Of a stretch of DNA of 64,000 bases, positions 1 through 13,048 are shown in pieces. The DNA comes from Camelus bactrianus. Taxonomy: Eukaryota > Chordata > Mammalia > Artiodactyla > Camelidae. Within the stretch, counting starts at the first letter, position 1; the number at the start of each line of letters is the position of its first letter. Position numbers and translations under genes: made by a program. The stretch is from NCBI RefSeq assembly GCF_048773025.1, contig NC_133564.1:31754645-31818644 (forward strand), given 5' to 3'. The notes under the pieces are model-generated. The model ran no database searches, was not told where the DNA came from, and worked only from the letters and a program-made list of their open reading frames with translations.

Positions 1-1315
1 GAGTTGAAAACAGGAGAATGATATGTATGTATCATTTCAGGTAATTAGGTGAAAAAAATATTGTTTTTAGAAATAGTATTCTTAATTTGCTACATAAAGA
101 ACCCTGCAGATTGCTCTTTTAATATCATGATCTTTTTTAAAAAGCAGAAAACATGAGATTGTATTATTCCCCAAAGATGTACTTAAATTATTTTCCTTCA
201 GTGAGAAAATTCATTATACCAACCACATAGAGCTTTAAATTTTAAATCAGTTTCTGCCAAAGCACCTAAATTTTAACAATCCTGATTTGTTAGTTTGGCC
301 TGGTACATTCCAGACCCACACTTAAATCATTTCTTAATTTCCAACTTTATTTCCATACAGTTCTTTCTTCCCTGTATGTTGTGATCACATTTATCTGTGA
401 CTTTATCATATTCTCCTAGTGTGAATTTAAGAAAATATATAGTAATTACAGAACTGGATCAAAGCCTCTTTGAACATTCGAGCCAGAAAAGGATTATAAT
501 GACTTTGAACCTGAAATAAAACATGTAACTCTTTGATTTCGTATACAGCCATTAAGATTTATTTTCTCCCGGCTTATCTGGCTCAGAATTGCCCTTATTA
601 CAGCCGGAGATTTGGCAATTTCCAGAAGTTCCTTTGTATCCTATCTGGTTTTTGTCTGCATTTGCTTTGACTTTTACAACCTTAATACTAAACTTATAAA
701 GGGAGGTTCGCGTCTAGGACACAGGAGTGAACTTGAGTCTTGGAAATGATAAGAGACACTTGTCACCCGGAGCTCCAGGGCACATCCCACTCAACGTGCT
801 TTACAAAGAAAAAGAGCTGCGCGGTTTTAACTCCGTGGCTCCCTTCATTATCAGCTTCCTTTGCATCATGACTTAGAATTGATGAAAATGGGCAAAAGAG
901 AGAAGAAGCAGTTCCTGAGTGTTAGAGGGGAAGGCCAGAAACATCCTTGATGGTAGAAGGTGTCCCTGTGACCACACAACATGAGTAGGGAATGGGGGAG
1001 CGTAGCTGGCGTTGTGTACACGATAGCCTCTGTATGTCACCGTCCAGGACCAGGGTGGCTGGGAGGTGGGAGGAGGGGTGGCCCTCAGGCTTCTGTGCGC
1101 ATCTATGCTTCACAGCCCGCGGGAGAGGCTGGTGACGTGAAAGGTCGGTCACGCCGCGCACTGTGCAGACCAGACAGAGCTGCGTCCCTCCACGGGAACG
1201 TCCACGTCCCGCCTTGAAAATGCATTCCCCTGCCTGAGTATTTTGAAATCCGGCCGACACTCAAAAGGGAAATCTGATGACATTTGTAAAAAGCTGTGGT
1301 GTTTCTCTTTGTCAG
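1..1315 (+). other. GOLGA7: GOLGA7 intron (3' part)
   Basis: This is intronic sequence upstream of the penultimate GOLGA7 coding exon. It ends in a pyrimidine-rich tract and the acceptor TTTGTCAG at 1308-1315. A GC-richer patch lies at about 1000-1210, but I see no supported exon or repeat family in it. The earlier GOLGA7 exons lie before the window. Confidence 0.75.
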
Positions 1316-1417
1316 GTTCTGAAGAAAGTCTCCAAATACATTCAAGAGCAGAACGAGAAGATATATGCGCCCCAGGGCCTCCTCCTGACAGATCCCATCG
1401 AGAGAGGACTGCGAGTT
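1316..1417 (+). CDS. GOLGA7: GOLGA7 penultimate coding exon
   Basis: GOLGA7 (GCP16) is a small palmitoylated Golgi protein. It is the partner of ZDHHC9 in the palmitoyltransferase that modifies HRAS and NRAS, and it also binds ZDHHC5. The exon is exactly 102 nt (34 codons, phase 0 at both ends). It reads [12 protein letters not shown], then [12 protein letters not shown], then [10 protein letters not shown], which matches my recollection of the C-terminal half of the 137-residue human protein essentially residue for residue. The acceptor is TTTGTCAG and the donor is GTATCT. Splicing to 2452 restores the known C-terminus (LRV followed by IEITIYED). The first roughly 88 residues are encoded upstream of the window. 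Confidence 0.95.
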
Positions 1418-2451
1418 GTATCTTTTCAGTCTCGATCATAAGGTCTAAATAGCAGTGAAAAGAACATTTTGATGGTACAGTTTGGCACTGGCTGGAGAGA
1501 ATTTATCTCCCCTCTCTGGCACGTGCCCTCGGACTCTTCTGTGGGAGCTGCATCCCTGCCACGAGCCTCGGAGCTCCAGCAGCTTATCTTAAAGCAGGTC
1601 TCCTCCCTTTGCGCCGTGCTGGGCTCTGCGGATTATGTAGTATTCTGGCCGCCTCGTCCTGGTGGTTCTGAGGGCATCTTGTAGTAATAACGGGAGTGGT
1701 GTGAGTCATGCATCTCAGCTGCAGGACCGAACCTCCAGCCCCTTTGAAATGCACGAACTGGTAATGTGTGGTGAGACTTGTCGTCCAAATGAATCACAGC
1801 TCCGTGGGTTCATCGGACTCACTGAAATCAGTTACAGCTGCCAGATGTATCACTTCATTACCTTTGACATACGGAGCATATTTTTAGAGGCAGTAAGCTT
1901 TGAAAATCACTAAGTGAATCCACTAAATAAAATGGCAAAAAAAAAAAAAACTAATTTAGCTTGATAACTGGAGTAAGGGGTAAAATTAATTTTTTTAAAA
2001 AAACCTAGGTCAGATGATCCCAGGCCTTCCGGCTGATCATAATTTCGGCAGTTTTATTATGCTCCGCAGCAATGATTCCTAGGCTTTTAGAGGGTCATGA
2101 ACCCTCTCCTAAGAAAAAGTTTGCATATCATTTCAGGGCATTTTGAACCTCTGAATTCATGACCTCCTTGGATACTCAGTTACGACCACCACCACCACCC
2201 CTGAGTTTTATAGTAAAGCATCCTTTTCTAGAATTTGTTTGTTTGTTTGTTTCAAAAAATAATCAATGTTTGGGGAGGAACTGTATGTGGAGTACTACAA
2301 GCAGTTACATTTCTCACATTTTCCCGCCAGGTGTAGAAAGCATTGTGTTTTTAAGCAGGAGAAAGAAAGGTCCACACAGGTCACATCCATCATCTGGCCT
2401 CTTCGTGTGCTCTGTTCTGTAGTGTGTTTTCTTAACAGCCATGCTGTTTAG
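1418..2451 (+). other. GOLGA7: GOLGA7 last intron
   Basis: This 1,034-bp intron runs from donor GTATCT to acceptor GCTGTTTAG. If it is retained, the frame continues for eight codons (VVSFQSRS, counting the residue after the exon-final V) and stops at 1439-1441. An AATAAA at 1926-1931 is followed closely by a run of 14 A. No repeat family is clearly recognisable. Confidence 0.8.
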
Positions 2452-2499
2452 ATTGAAATTACCATTTATGAAGACAGAGGCATGAGCAGTGGAAGATAA
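2452..2499 (+). CDS. GOLGA7: GOLGA7 terminal coding segment and stop
   Basis: The acceptor TTTAG ends at 2451. The exon then reads IEITIYEDRGMSSGR followed by TAA at 2497-2499, identical to the human C-terminus as I know it. The phase agrees with the exon ending at 1417. This is the last coding exon, and the 3' UTR follows without a break. Confidence 0.95.
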   Translation: MEITIYEDRGMSSGR

Positions 2500-3354
2500 A
2501 CCACAGGATTAAAGGTAAATATGAAATTATGTCATTTATATGCAGTTTCTGGAATTTTGTAGGATGCATGAACTTTCTTCCCTGTATCATAGATTGTTGA
2601 ATAGTGACATAGTCTCTGTATTGGCTTAATATTTAAAATGTGCATTTAACCCAAGTTCCATAACCTAAGTGATATAGAATTTAATCCTAATATTTTTCCC
2701 CCTGTGTTGTTTTTGGACTGGTTTTGTTGTTTCTTTGGTTTGGGGATTTTGGGGGGTTTTTTGTGGCAGTGGGGGGGGTAGTTAATTTTAATATTTCAAA
2801 ACTATCCTAGGCATTTTAATAGTTGGATTTTACACTAAGAGTCAGTTCAGAAATACCCCTGCCTAGAAAACAAATGGTTTTAGTAACAAAAGAAACATTT
2901 CAGAGTGGAGTAGGGAGATTCTGACTATTTCACATACTTAAATGGCGCATAGCCCTGTAGAAGCCTTACCTCCAGTGGGTAGAACAGGAAATTTAATTCC
3001 TTTCAAAATGTTTATATTCTTATATATCCGTGTAATGACCTTGAATAAGTGAGAAACAAATCAGTTAATCCTGGTAGGAACGTAGAGGAGGAATCGTGTG
3101 GAAGCCGTGGTGCGGCAGCCTGGCCGGCTGGGTGACACAGAAATCACACTTCCCTGTTTTCTGCCAGTCTCAGTCCTGCCCTCTTCGTCCCAGCAGTGCT
3201 CTGCTGTGCTTTCCTGGTGGCCTTCGTCTGGAGGTTCTGTCACTGACTCACCTACCAAAGCAGACTCCTCCCCGGGACACCAGCAGTAATAATCACGGGA
3301 GCTGCCTTTGTGAGGGCGCCTGCGGGTGCCGCGTGTTAGACCAGCCATATTTCT

Positions 3355-3490
3355 GATTCTCAGAAGAACTCTGCAAAGTGTTTCCCCCATCTGGCAGATA
3401 AGCAAGCCAGGGTACAAACAGCTAAATGATGCTCTCAGAGACACACAGCTGAGTGCTGGGATACGAGCCCAAGTCTGACCGACCACAGAG
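3355..3490 (-). repeat. MIR SINE fragment
   Basis: The order of elements matches the reverse complement of MIR: a degraded 'gcagataagcaa' block, then 'gagacacacagct', then a CCAAGTC-like segment. It is highly diverged, so boundaries are approximate. Confidence 0.5.
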
Positions 3491-4497
3491 ACCCATGTTT
3501 CACACCGCACTTCCTGGAAGTACTTCTGGCAGCAGAAACGTGGAGACAAAAAGAGTTCCTCCAATTTTTCTAAGTGTTTATCCCCTCCTCTTCTTTTCCA
3601 GTACCTTTTAAAAATTAATTTTGTCTGGTCCCGTACCATCTGTCGAATCCTAAAGACCAACCAACCTTCCCAAGCTGCCTCCTTTTAGCGCTAGGGAACG
3701 TGTCACTGGAATTCTTGAAAGCCACAGGCCCAGATAATGACATCGTCAGCCATGGGTTTTATTCCTCACAGAGGCTTTGTTTCGGAGCACTCGGTGTTAC
3801 CGGTCTGCGCACTTTCTCACGTTCAGTTTCCAAACTGACATTTCCCAAACGAGCAACCAGGAACCCTCTGTGCGGTTTTTGTTCTGTGCGGTTGGGGCAC
3901 ATTTGTTTGATGGGTTACAGCTGCGCTGACTTGGCACCACCCCTTTGTCATGACTCATTTTGCAGCTCTTATTGCTAATATAATGCTTTTCTGAGGTGGT
4001 GCGGGGTTTTGAGCAATTACACACCAGAGACTAATCTATCAATATTCAACAACGGTGAGATTTTGAAATAAGATTTACGTTAGGAACTTGTGGTAATTTC
4101 ATGAACGTAAATATTTTTGTTCAGTGCAATTTAGTTTTCAGAGCTATGAGTTCCTCGGGCCCAGGATCCTGTGTGGGCTGAGGTCTTGGACGAGGGGAAA
4201 ACTCTAAGAATAATTAATTCAATTCTCTAATTTTGCTTAAGTGTCAGCAGGTTGAAGCATTATATGGGATTTAAATTAATTCAACAAAAGAGGACACAAA
4301 TCATGGAGATGGCCTTTATTTTTAAAAAGAGCTTTAAACAAAATATTTTGCTCCTCTTAAAAAGTTTTCATTTTTTTGGATACCTTTAGTGTTAAATACA
4401 CTGATGGTGTTTTCTTTCTTTGGATTAAGATTGTCTTCTTAAAAAAATGGAATATATCACTATTCTATCATGATAAATTTGTGATAATAAAAATGAC

Positions 4498-4635
4498 CAA
4501 CATTCGTCTGCACTGACTATTCTAAATGCTCTTAATGGTCGCAACACCCCTATGAGGTAGATAATATTATCCCTGATTGCAGATGAGGAAACCTAGGTGA
4601 CTTGTCCGAGGCTGAAACCTGGTAGTTAGTGATGG
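4498..4635 (-). repeat. MIR SINE fragment
   Basis: The blocks 'cctatgaggtag', 'attatccc' and 'agatgaggaaacctagg' followed by 'gacttgtccgagg' are the reverse complement of the MIR core and 3' region. Confidence 0.75.
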
Positions 4636-5650
4636 AGGCAGCCACTTACCCCTGGGGTGTACTAGCTCCCGTGACACGGTGGGTCAGAGGTCTCAGGACG
4701 CGGGGCCTGGGTTTCTCGACTGTTGAGTTGTGTGCTCACTCCGGCAAGGGGTGCAGATCCAGGTCTGTTATTAGCTAGAACCTGGGTTAGTAACCTGTAC
4801 CCCGCATATTAGGAGCTCACATCAGTTGCTGTTTTTGAGGTTAGTCTGGAGTCCCTGTCTAAACCCTCTCCTTCTCCCCTCTAATTACAGATCCCATCTC
4901 CAGCTGGGACCCTCATCTCCCCACTGGCCGACCGCAGAGTGTCCCCTACCTCCTCTCCAGAGCATCATTCCTTCGTATCTGCTGCCAGAGCCACGGTGCC
5001 ATTCACTCCAAGGACTGACTTTCTAAATTCCGCACCTGGAGTGACCTCTAGTCGCTCAGCATCCACTGTGTGTCTCCAAATTGTGTAGGACTCTGTAATC
5101 TTCTGATTAGTTCCTGATAAAACACAATGAAGCATTTCACTTTTTCTTTTATTCAAAGCCATTAATAAAATATGCAGTTGGTCAGCCCAACACAGTTTCT
5201 TTCTTACCTGCCCCCAGTTCCAGTGGCTCCCGACACTCCCTGGGCCGCTCCGGCAGGTCCCGTCCTCGCCAGGGTCCAGCCTCAGCCCCAAGTTAATGAA
5301 ACGCTCTTCTCTGGGATTTCGTTGAAGGATGGGCTGTGTCTATGGTTTTGCTAATGCATCTCCCAGATGTCAGAGAACTACCAGTTTTGCCATTTGACTC
5401 GAATCCCAAAGCCCTAATTCTGCTGTCCAGTTTCTCAAACTGAAGCTCACTGGGAAAAAAATGTATCATGTGACTGGTTTTATTATAGCAGCTCCTAATT
5501 AAAGCAGTATTTAATGCAATTTCCAAGGGTTTTTTTTTTCATTTTGAAAATTTTGTTATTATTGCATTTCCTTGAATGTTGGGAAGATATATGTGTTGCC
5601 TGTTCCCTCCAAAACTCAGCAAGCACAATAAAGTGGATGCTAAACCATCA

Positions 5651-8620
5651 AACACATAAATGTCCCTGCTGTGTCCCTGAATGTGTAATAAGCAAGTGTA
5701 ATAAATATTTTAATTCTAGTTTTGTTATAAATATAACTTATGAGAAAAAAAATTTGATAGGAATAATACTGTATATTGCTAATTTTTAACTATCCCTTAC
5801 GATTCATAGATGTTCCTCATATACAGTATTCACTGCATAGAAATCTTATGATTGGTTCAAGTTCAGTAAGTTAAGGGATTTCCAACTAAAACTCTCAAGT
5901 CGGAGTCAATATTTCTGGTTCTTTTGGCTGTGCATTCTTAGTGTTGGGGCTTCTCAGGTCCTTCGTTACCTTGGGGCTCGAGAGCACTGTATCTGGAAGA
6001 AAGTTAAGAAATACATTAGGAGAGAATGAAACAGTTAACAGTTATACTTTCAGAGAGATTGTAGGTGCTAATACTGGATTTAACCTTTCAGATTTAATTT
6101 CTTTTGTGGGTCTGTTAGTTATTTCAACACGTCCCATAGGTCTGTGTAATATTTTAATTGTATAAAAGTTGTTAGTTTATGGCCTATAATAGTGTGTCTG
6201 TCTGCCTTTTAAACCCTTTGCAATAACTTTGCTGAAATATTAACACATGAGTAAAACTTTTCTTAAACAAATTGTCTCTGTGTCATATTTGGTGTGATTT
6301 GTAGAGCGGTCACTGATGTGGTATTAATTTTGGCAGATAGACAATACCGCCAGAAACACTGGTTCAGTGTAGCTTAGTATTTTTAAGCAAACATCTTACA
6401 TATATACAGCTTGCCATACTTCTCAGTTTTTTACATGCTTTATCTCTTAAGAGCAGATATGTTAGCCAAATAGGTAAAAACCAAGAAATAGTCCTTAATA
6501 TTCAAAAACGTATTCAATTAAAGACATAAGAGATTGCAGCGTTTCAGTAGGAAAAAAGTGTCACCGTATTGTCACTGTCTTGGATCGTGTGATGACTTCG
6601 TTTCTTGAAAGGCATTTGCAGAGAATAACAGTTTATAAAATAGTCTATATTCTAACTTTAGTTCCTTCCATATTCTACTTGGTCCTGCTCCTAGACGAGT
6701 CATCGCTTCTCAAGAGCAGCCTGCTTTGTTCCTTGTTGTGTTTGTTTTAATCTCCTATAAAGGCGGTCAGAATATCCATGCCATGTTTGATTTACACACT
6801 TCTCTCGCCTTCCCCACTCAGCCTCTCACATTCCCAGAGAGCAGAGTTTGTCTCTTAACCCTTGGATCTGTCCCTAAGTCCAAGCATTGTACCCAGTGCT
6901 GCACAGACTCAGCACTCAGATATCTGCAAAGTGTGTAAGTGAATGAGGTCTAAGTTGACAGGTCATTCATAGAATTAACTTTACTGCGTCTTAATTAGCA
7001 AGGTGTTTGACTTGTTAAGATACGGACTTGTCAACCACCCTTAGAAAGTCTTGTTCTAAGACCAGAAGGAGATGGTATCTGTGGCTCAAACTCCACTAGC
7101 GTGGACTTTTGCCTGGAGATAACTAGTCAGGATTCCAGCAGCCTTTCTCCTCTAGATCAGGAATTCCCAGGGAAAGGGAAGGAATTGCATTCAAAATGTC
7201 TGAAATAGGAATAACGAACAAGCCTCCTACTCGTAATCTGTCCATTTGTTATACTATCTTATCATTGGCAGTGCCAGTATGTTAGGTTAAACCTAGCTAT
7301 GGTTAAAACGAGAACATTTTAAAGTATTTTTCTCCTTAATTCTTTAAACTTCTTTAATCTTTCAATAAAAGTTCACTTTTAGAAAGTTTCTACTTTTCAA
7401 AGTTTTCTAGGACTTCGAAAAGCAGGAATGATACTTTGTTTTCATTTAAGTCCTTACTAACGAGACTTCTCTGTACAGAATTACAAGAAATTATGAAGAA
7501 TGGGCTTGTCCCTCATTTAGCAGCTAAAATGAATCAAGCAGGCTTGCAATCGAATACCACCAGAGACTCCTCAATGCTCCAGATACTGAGATAGGTCAAG
7601 GTGATCTTCATCCTAATTTGTGCTCGGTTGGAGGATAACATCAATAAATATAAATATACACTATACATATTCCTGATCAAAATAAAGGTTACAGCTCTTC
7701 TGTATTGTAACCTAAGTTCTTTCCATAAAACTCAAATGGTAGGAAGTTCTGAGAAATTCTGCCTAAAACCAGGAAGCTCTAGAGACACTTTATGCCTACT
7801 TTAAAATGTTTTAAGCTTCCATTTTGCAAAAAGAAATAACTTTATAAAGCAGACACGACCAAAGATCTTTGGTTACAGGTCACTGTCAAGTTAAAGCAAA
7901 TTTATGCAGGCAGAATTTTTAGATTTTTCAAAACTAGTATCTGAGTAATTTAAGTACTGCTGGACCTTGTTAAGAATTTACTTCACTTTGTGTGGTCATT
8001 TTTTACCTTGGTAGTGAAGTCTTTAATCTTCAGATTAATAACTCATTTTGTCTTTGAAAAATGTTTTTCTTTTGCTTATAAAGGAATTCTTTTTTCAAAA
8101 AGGCAGGTGGGGGCAAGGGAGGTGCCTAAAAGTCACTGGTTGCCATCAGATCTGTTGTTCTTAATGTTACATCTGCTCATGTATATATCTGTTACTTCAG
8201 ATTTTCACAGTCCAGTTTATTGCCAGGAAATGAACGTCATAATTTGTATTCAAAATATTTTGGCAATTAGTCTTCTGGGAGCAACCAAATGAATGCCAGC
8301 GTAACTGGAGAAGCTAGATTCTGTGGTACACAAGGGCTCAAAAACACAGATGTAATGTGACCTTTTCTTTCCAATTAAAGGGCTGATACGCACAGCTTTT
8401 GCATATCTTTCTGCATCTCATACTGGGTACAAATGCTTTATTTAGACCAATTCCTAATTTAGTTATTTGATGGATTATGTGCTTGAAAAAGCAACCTTAT
8501 GATCGGTGCTACTGTCTAATTTTAAAATGAAGAATGCCTCAAGTAAACAATTAGGGAAGGAAAGGCCTTACAGCATGTATAGGGCAGATAAAAATCCTCA
8601 CTTAATATCTAATGATATGG
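5651..8620. other. Intergenic stretch, mostly without recognisable features
   Basis: This is AT-rich intergenic DNA. I see one L2-like 3' end near 6800-6945 and no exon, promoter or recent mobile element otherwise. Short open frames here have no recognisable homology. Confidence 0.5.
6800..6945 (+). repeat. L2-like LINE 3' end
   Basis: The order 'gagagcagagtttgtctc', 'cttggatctgtccc', 'gtacccagtgctgcacagac' and 'gtaagtgaatgag' resembles the L2 3' terminus. It is strongly diverged. Confidence 0.45.
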
Positions 8621-8746
8621 AGGGACTATTTGAAGATGGGAAAATCATCTCTTAAGGAACCAGAATTCCCAACAGCAATCACACTGACAATAGAAACTTT
8701 ACCAACGTCTGCCAACAAGAGCAACAAATTAAAAATAATCTGATCC

Positions 8747-8960
8747 CCAAAAACAAATTTCTTCTGTACAGCACAGGGAACTATATTCAATATCTTGTCA
8801 TAACCTTTAATGAAAACGAATATATATGTGTATGTGCGTGACTGGGACATTGTGCTGTACACCAGAAATTGACACATTGTAACTGACTATATGTCAATTT
8901 AAAAAAAGTTTAATTAAAAAAAAGAAATTAGAACAAAGGCAAAATAAAGATAGGTAAAAG
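8747..8960 (+). mobile_element. L1 3' end, 5'-truncated, sense
   Basis: It contains the artiodactyl L1 3' UTR phrases 'agcacagggaactatattca', 'gactgggacattgtgctgta' and 'cattgtaactgactatat', then an A-rich tail. Similar flanks (aattaaaaataatc then gatcc) occur on both sides at about 8728-8746 and 8962-8984, the right copy having three extra bases. This suggests a target-site duplication. Confidence 0.75.
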
Positions 8961-8984
8961 CAATTAAAAATAATAATCAGATCC

Positions 8985-11590
8985 ATGACAGAGACTAAGA
9001 AAATTCTGAGGAAAAGAAAAAGTTGGCTTGTTAAAAAAAAAAAAAAAGTTGGCTTATGTATCTTGTCTTCTACTCTCCCAAGTTCTACATAGCTTTGGAA
9101 GTGAATCCAATTTCTCTATTTATCAAGGAAATGTGCGGTGTCAGAATAAAATGCAGCTGCCTGTGAACCGCATGGAACAGTTAGAGACAGAAGGGGCTGG
9201 AGGAGGCATTAGTCTCCTAGGGTAAAATTTAATCTAGTCAGTTCACTTAACAGACAAGCTTATTAAGAACTTACTGGCCTGACAATCAAGGTCCCAGTAA
9301 GGTTTTTTTAGGGAACCTGACATCTGACTCTAGGACGGATGAAGACACACGCCCTGTAACTAACTAGGTTCACTGAGCTGTAGAGATGAGACGCGGCTTT
9401 GGAACCAGGACAGGCTCAGCACCCATGGGTCCGAATGGAGAGCTGGCTGCAGACCCACATGTGCGCAGTGGGCCAGACAGTCTCCTTTTGCCCCTCCGAT
9501 CCTTCCTCCTTCTGTGGTGTCCCCAGTCTCCTTCCAGTGGGAGGGATGAGCAGGACCTGATCTGAGCAGGTGCACTGATTCAGGCCGTGGCTAGTTGGTT
9601 GGCCGGCTGCTGGGGGTTGGGGGCGGGGTGGGCCGGAGGCTGGTGAGGAGGGGGAGGGGGAGAGGAACAGGGTGGAAGGACCTCTAGGAGCGGCCAGGAG
9701 CGCAAAGAAACTCACAGGCCAAGCTAGCGCCTGTCGGAGAGCATCCCCGCCAACAGGTTCTCACTGCGCCCGTGGAGAGTCCTTTGACGTCTGCCAGCCT
9801 CTTCTCAGTTCCCTGGTGCTTGCTCGTTGGGACCCTGTGAAGCGGTCATGGCAGTGAGGGGGTGCCTAGCACGTGGCTCGACATCAAGGACCTCGCCAGA
9901 GTCGATCTGGCCACGACCAAGTCAGAGTACCCCGTCGGCCATCAGCCATCGGAGGCCAGTGCCAAGCCCCAGGGTGGCCCATTCTCCAGAGACGGTTTTG
10001 ATAACAAAACATTTGAATGACTGAATGGGGACTAGGTATTGTGACGTAAAGAGATCGTGGGGCCTTTTTTTTTCCATCCAGAGAGTGACAAGAGCCATCA
10101 CACACCTTCCTGGGTTTTCATCCAGCTACAGGGAAGAATTATTTGCAACAAATAAATGTAAAGGGACAAAAATAAAGTTGCTTTATGACTACATTCCATG
10201 AGTTTTCCCAACTGATCTACATATGCACATATACACACAATTTTTTTGTTATTACCATATTATTATTTTTTCATACACACAATTGTAGTAAAATATGTCA
10301 AGATGTCTGGGTACCATAGACGCCAGGTTGCGGTCACCTCTGGGGACGGCGGGAAGTGGGGGAGGAGCACAGGGCCTAAATTGAATTTGCAGTATCAAAT
10401 GGCTCGTTATTTTCCATATTTTATCAAATGCCTAAAAATTGTTTATTACAAAGATGGCTACATGTATCTGTCCATATAAATGACCATATCCTAAATATTA
10501 CACACACTAGGTAACATCTCCAGTATCAGGGTGGGCTTTGACAATTTTACACAATACCCCAACCCCGTCCCCCATCCCCCATCCCCCCCCCAAGGGATTT
10601 CACTCAGATCTCGATTTGCAATTTCCTTCAAGCCTTCAAGCCTGTTTGTCTTATGGATGGTCAAGAAGCCTCTGAGTTCTGCTAGTTCTAATTATACAAA
10701 AAAAAAAAAAAAAAGTGAGACATATGGACCAATGACTCTTTCCTGCTTACAGGTAGGCCTCTAAAAGGAATGAATTAAACTTCCAGCCTAGAAGCAGCCA
10801 ATAGCCAAGGGTAAAGTTCAGGGCTAAGCTGAACTTTTCTCTTAGAGTAAACATGTCCAAGATGAAACAAAGAGAAGGTGACGGGGAAACACGATCCACT
10901 TCCCCACAAACAGGGAAAAGCCCAAAGTAATTTCAGCCTCCACAGACCTCCACGGGTCACATCCAAATCTTATTGATTCTAATGAGTTAGCAACTTACGG
11001 GGTGACAGCTGCTCACAGCAAGATCAGCTGGGAGAGACCGAATGACCCAAGGGCTCTGGTTCTTGTTTCCAAAAAAATAACCCACAGTTGATGAAATTTC
11101 ATGACTACATTTCAGTGTTTTCAGCTGAAAATATTTTTATAACTGACTGAACATATGTTCATAAATTGAAAAAAAAATCTAATTTTTTTAAATCACTTTG
11201 GGATACGCTAAAGGTGGAATTATCACAGTCTCTGTTCTAGTTAATTTCGTATGAAATGCCCAGGGACATGGAACATGATTAATTACCCCCATTCTTTAGC
11301 TTCCTGATAGAGGGTGAATACTGAACTTAGTTAAAATGTTTAGTTTCACCAGTGAGAAACCTGTAAGAAGTGTTTCAATGAAGAAATGTAGACATACGGC
11401 CAGAAGTTTCTAAGATGTCAAACATGTTTAAAGTTCACATTTTTATATTAACCCAGGCCTCTTATTCCTTATTATTTCAAGTACTGATGCCTCAGGAGAT
11501 TATAATTTATAGACGCTTCATGTAGAAATGGAAACAAAATTGTAACAATTACAATACAATTCCATCTCTGAAACTCTGATCAGAAAGTTT
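8985..11590. other. Intergenic stretch without a gene
   Basis: It holds A-runs (9030, 10700), a GC-richer block at 9580-9900 and a T/A-rich segment around 10200-10500. A weak L2-like end ('catttgaatgactgaatg') lies near 10010-10030. I see no supported gene. Confidence 0.5.
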
Positions 11591-11608
11591 GGAACTTTAG
11601 AAAATTTT

Positions 11609-12178
11609 TTTTAATTTTTTATTAATTTATAATCATTTTACAATGTTGTGTCAAATTCCAGTGCAGAGCACAATTTTTCAGTCATACATGAACATATATA
11701 TATTTATTGTCACATTCCTCTCTCTGTGAGCTACCATAAGATCTTGTGTATATTTCCCTGTGCAATACAGTATAATCTTGTTTATCTATTCTACAATTTT
11801 GAAATCCCAGTCTCTCTCTCTCCACCCTCAGCCCCCTTGGCAACCACAAGCTTGTATTCTATGTCTGTGAGTCTATTTCTGTTTTGTATTTATGCTTTGT
11901 TTGTTTGTTTGTTTTAGATTCCACATATGAGCGATCTCATATGGTATTTGTTGTTCTCTTTCTGGCTTACTTCACTTAGAATGACATTCTCCAGGAGCAA
12001 CCATGTTGCTGCAAATGGCGTTATGTTGTCAGTTTTTATGGCTGAGTAGTATTCCATTGTATAAATAGACCACATCTTCTTTATCCAGTCATCTGTCAAT
12101 GGACATTTAGGCTGCTTCCATATCTTGGCTAGTGTAAATAGTGCTGCTATGAACATTGGGGTGCAGGTGTCATCCTGA
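11609..12178 (-). mobile_element. L1 3' end, 5'-truncated, antisense
   Basis: The reverse strand encodes the C-terminus of L1 ORF2 (MFIAALFTLAKIWKQPKCPL and MWSIYTMEYYSAIK), followed by the camelid-type 3' UTR and a poly(A), seen as poly(T) at the left edge. An 18-bp target-site duplication with one mismatch flanks it: 11591-11608 and 12179-12196 (ggaactt-y-agaaaatttt). It is a young, 5'-truncated insertion. Confidence 0.93.
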
Positions 12179-12857
12179 GGAACTTCAGAAAATTTTAAAG
12201 TAAATCATACTCTGTATTGTCATCTCAGGGAAACCACTCCCTGTGTACCAATGAAGCTGATGGTTTTTTAAGAGTTGTCCTTAACACAGAAAAATTATTT
12301 TAATTAACTTTAGTCCAAAGTGGAATGACTCTTTTCCTATGACTCTGGTCAAAGCTTGTCCTCTGACTACATATTAAAAAAAAAAAAAAAAAAAGAGCAG
12401 TGTCCTGAGCTGTAAGCATTTAGAAATACTGAGCTTGGCCGGGTTTTCATTTAGACCTAGAGACAATTCCCTAAAGTAAATTACAGGGTCCCCCAATAAA
12501 CACAAGGACCTGTCCAGCACATAGACATATGAGCTTTTCATCAGAAGTTCTTGACACAAAGCCTTGTGGATTTCTTGATGGAAAGGTCGTATTGCTCCTT
12601 ACTTGACTCTTACCCAGAAGATCATTAAGAAAACCATTTTTCTTAGACTGATAAATTCTATTTGGCAAATAGTTTTTCAGAAGATACATTTAATTTTTTT
12701 TTTTTTTTTACAAAAGGCAAATTCACATCACTGTCTACTCTGCAATGAGCAAATAACTCTGCCGCTTTGTAGCTCCTCTGGGCTGCACACCCACCTCCTT
12801 GCAACTGACTCATTCCTCCTGCAAACTGTGCTCACATGTCACCTCCTCAGGGAGTCT

Positions 12858-13048
12858 GCTGAATATCTGTGGCCCCCCCCAAATTCCCATGTTGAGATCT
12901 AACCTCCAAGCACCACAGCTCACAATGGTCACAATGGTATTAGGAGGTCACAATGGTATTAGGAGGTGGGGGCCTTTGGGAGGCAATTCAGTCATGAGGG
13001 TGGAGCTCTCCTGAATGGGATTAGTGCCCTTATAAAAGCAGCCCATTT
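12858..13048 (+). mobile_element. MaLR (MLT1/MST-type) LTR fossil, partial
   Basis: Phrases such as 'ggtattaggaggtgggggcc', 'tcatgagggtggagctctc' and 'gggattagtgcccttataaa' are diagnostic of MaLR (ERVL-MaLR) LTRs in sense orientation. A short internal tandem duplication (cacaatggtattaggaggt) occurs at about 12928-12966. It is an old fossil that ends abruptly at about 13048. Confidence 0.85.

Larger units (their letters stand above)
2500..5650 (+). other. GOLGA7: GOLGA7 3' UTR and downstream flank (end uncertain)
   Basis: No coding feature is supported here. Candidate AATAAA polyadenylation signals are at 4486-4491, 5164-5169 and 5627-5632. I cannot tell which is used. Two minus-strand MIR fragments lie inside. 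The 199-residue opposite-strand reading frame at 3061-3660 overlaps a MIR and resembles no protein I know. Confidence 0.45.

Noticed and set aside
3061-3660. Open frame of 199 codons on the reverse strand
   Set aside because: It overlaps the GOLGA7 3' UTR and a MIR fragment and shows no recognisable motif.
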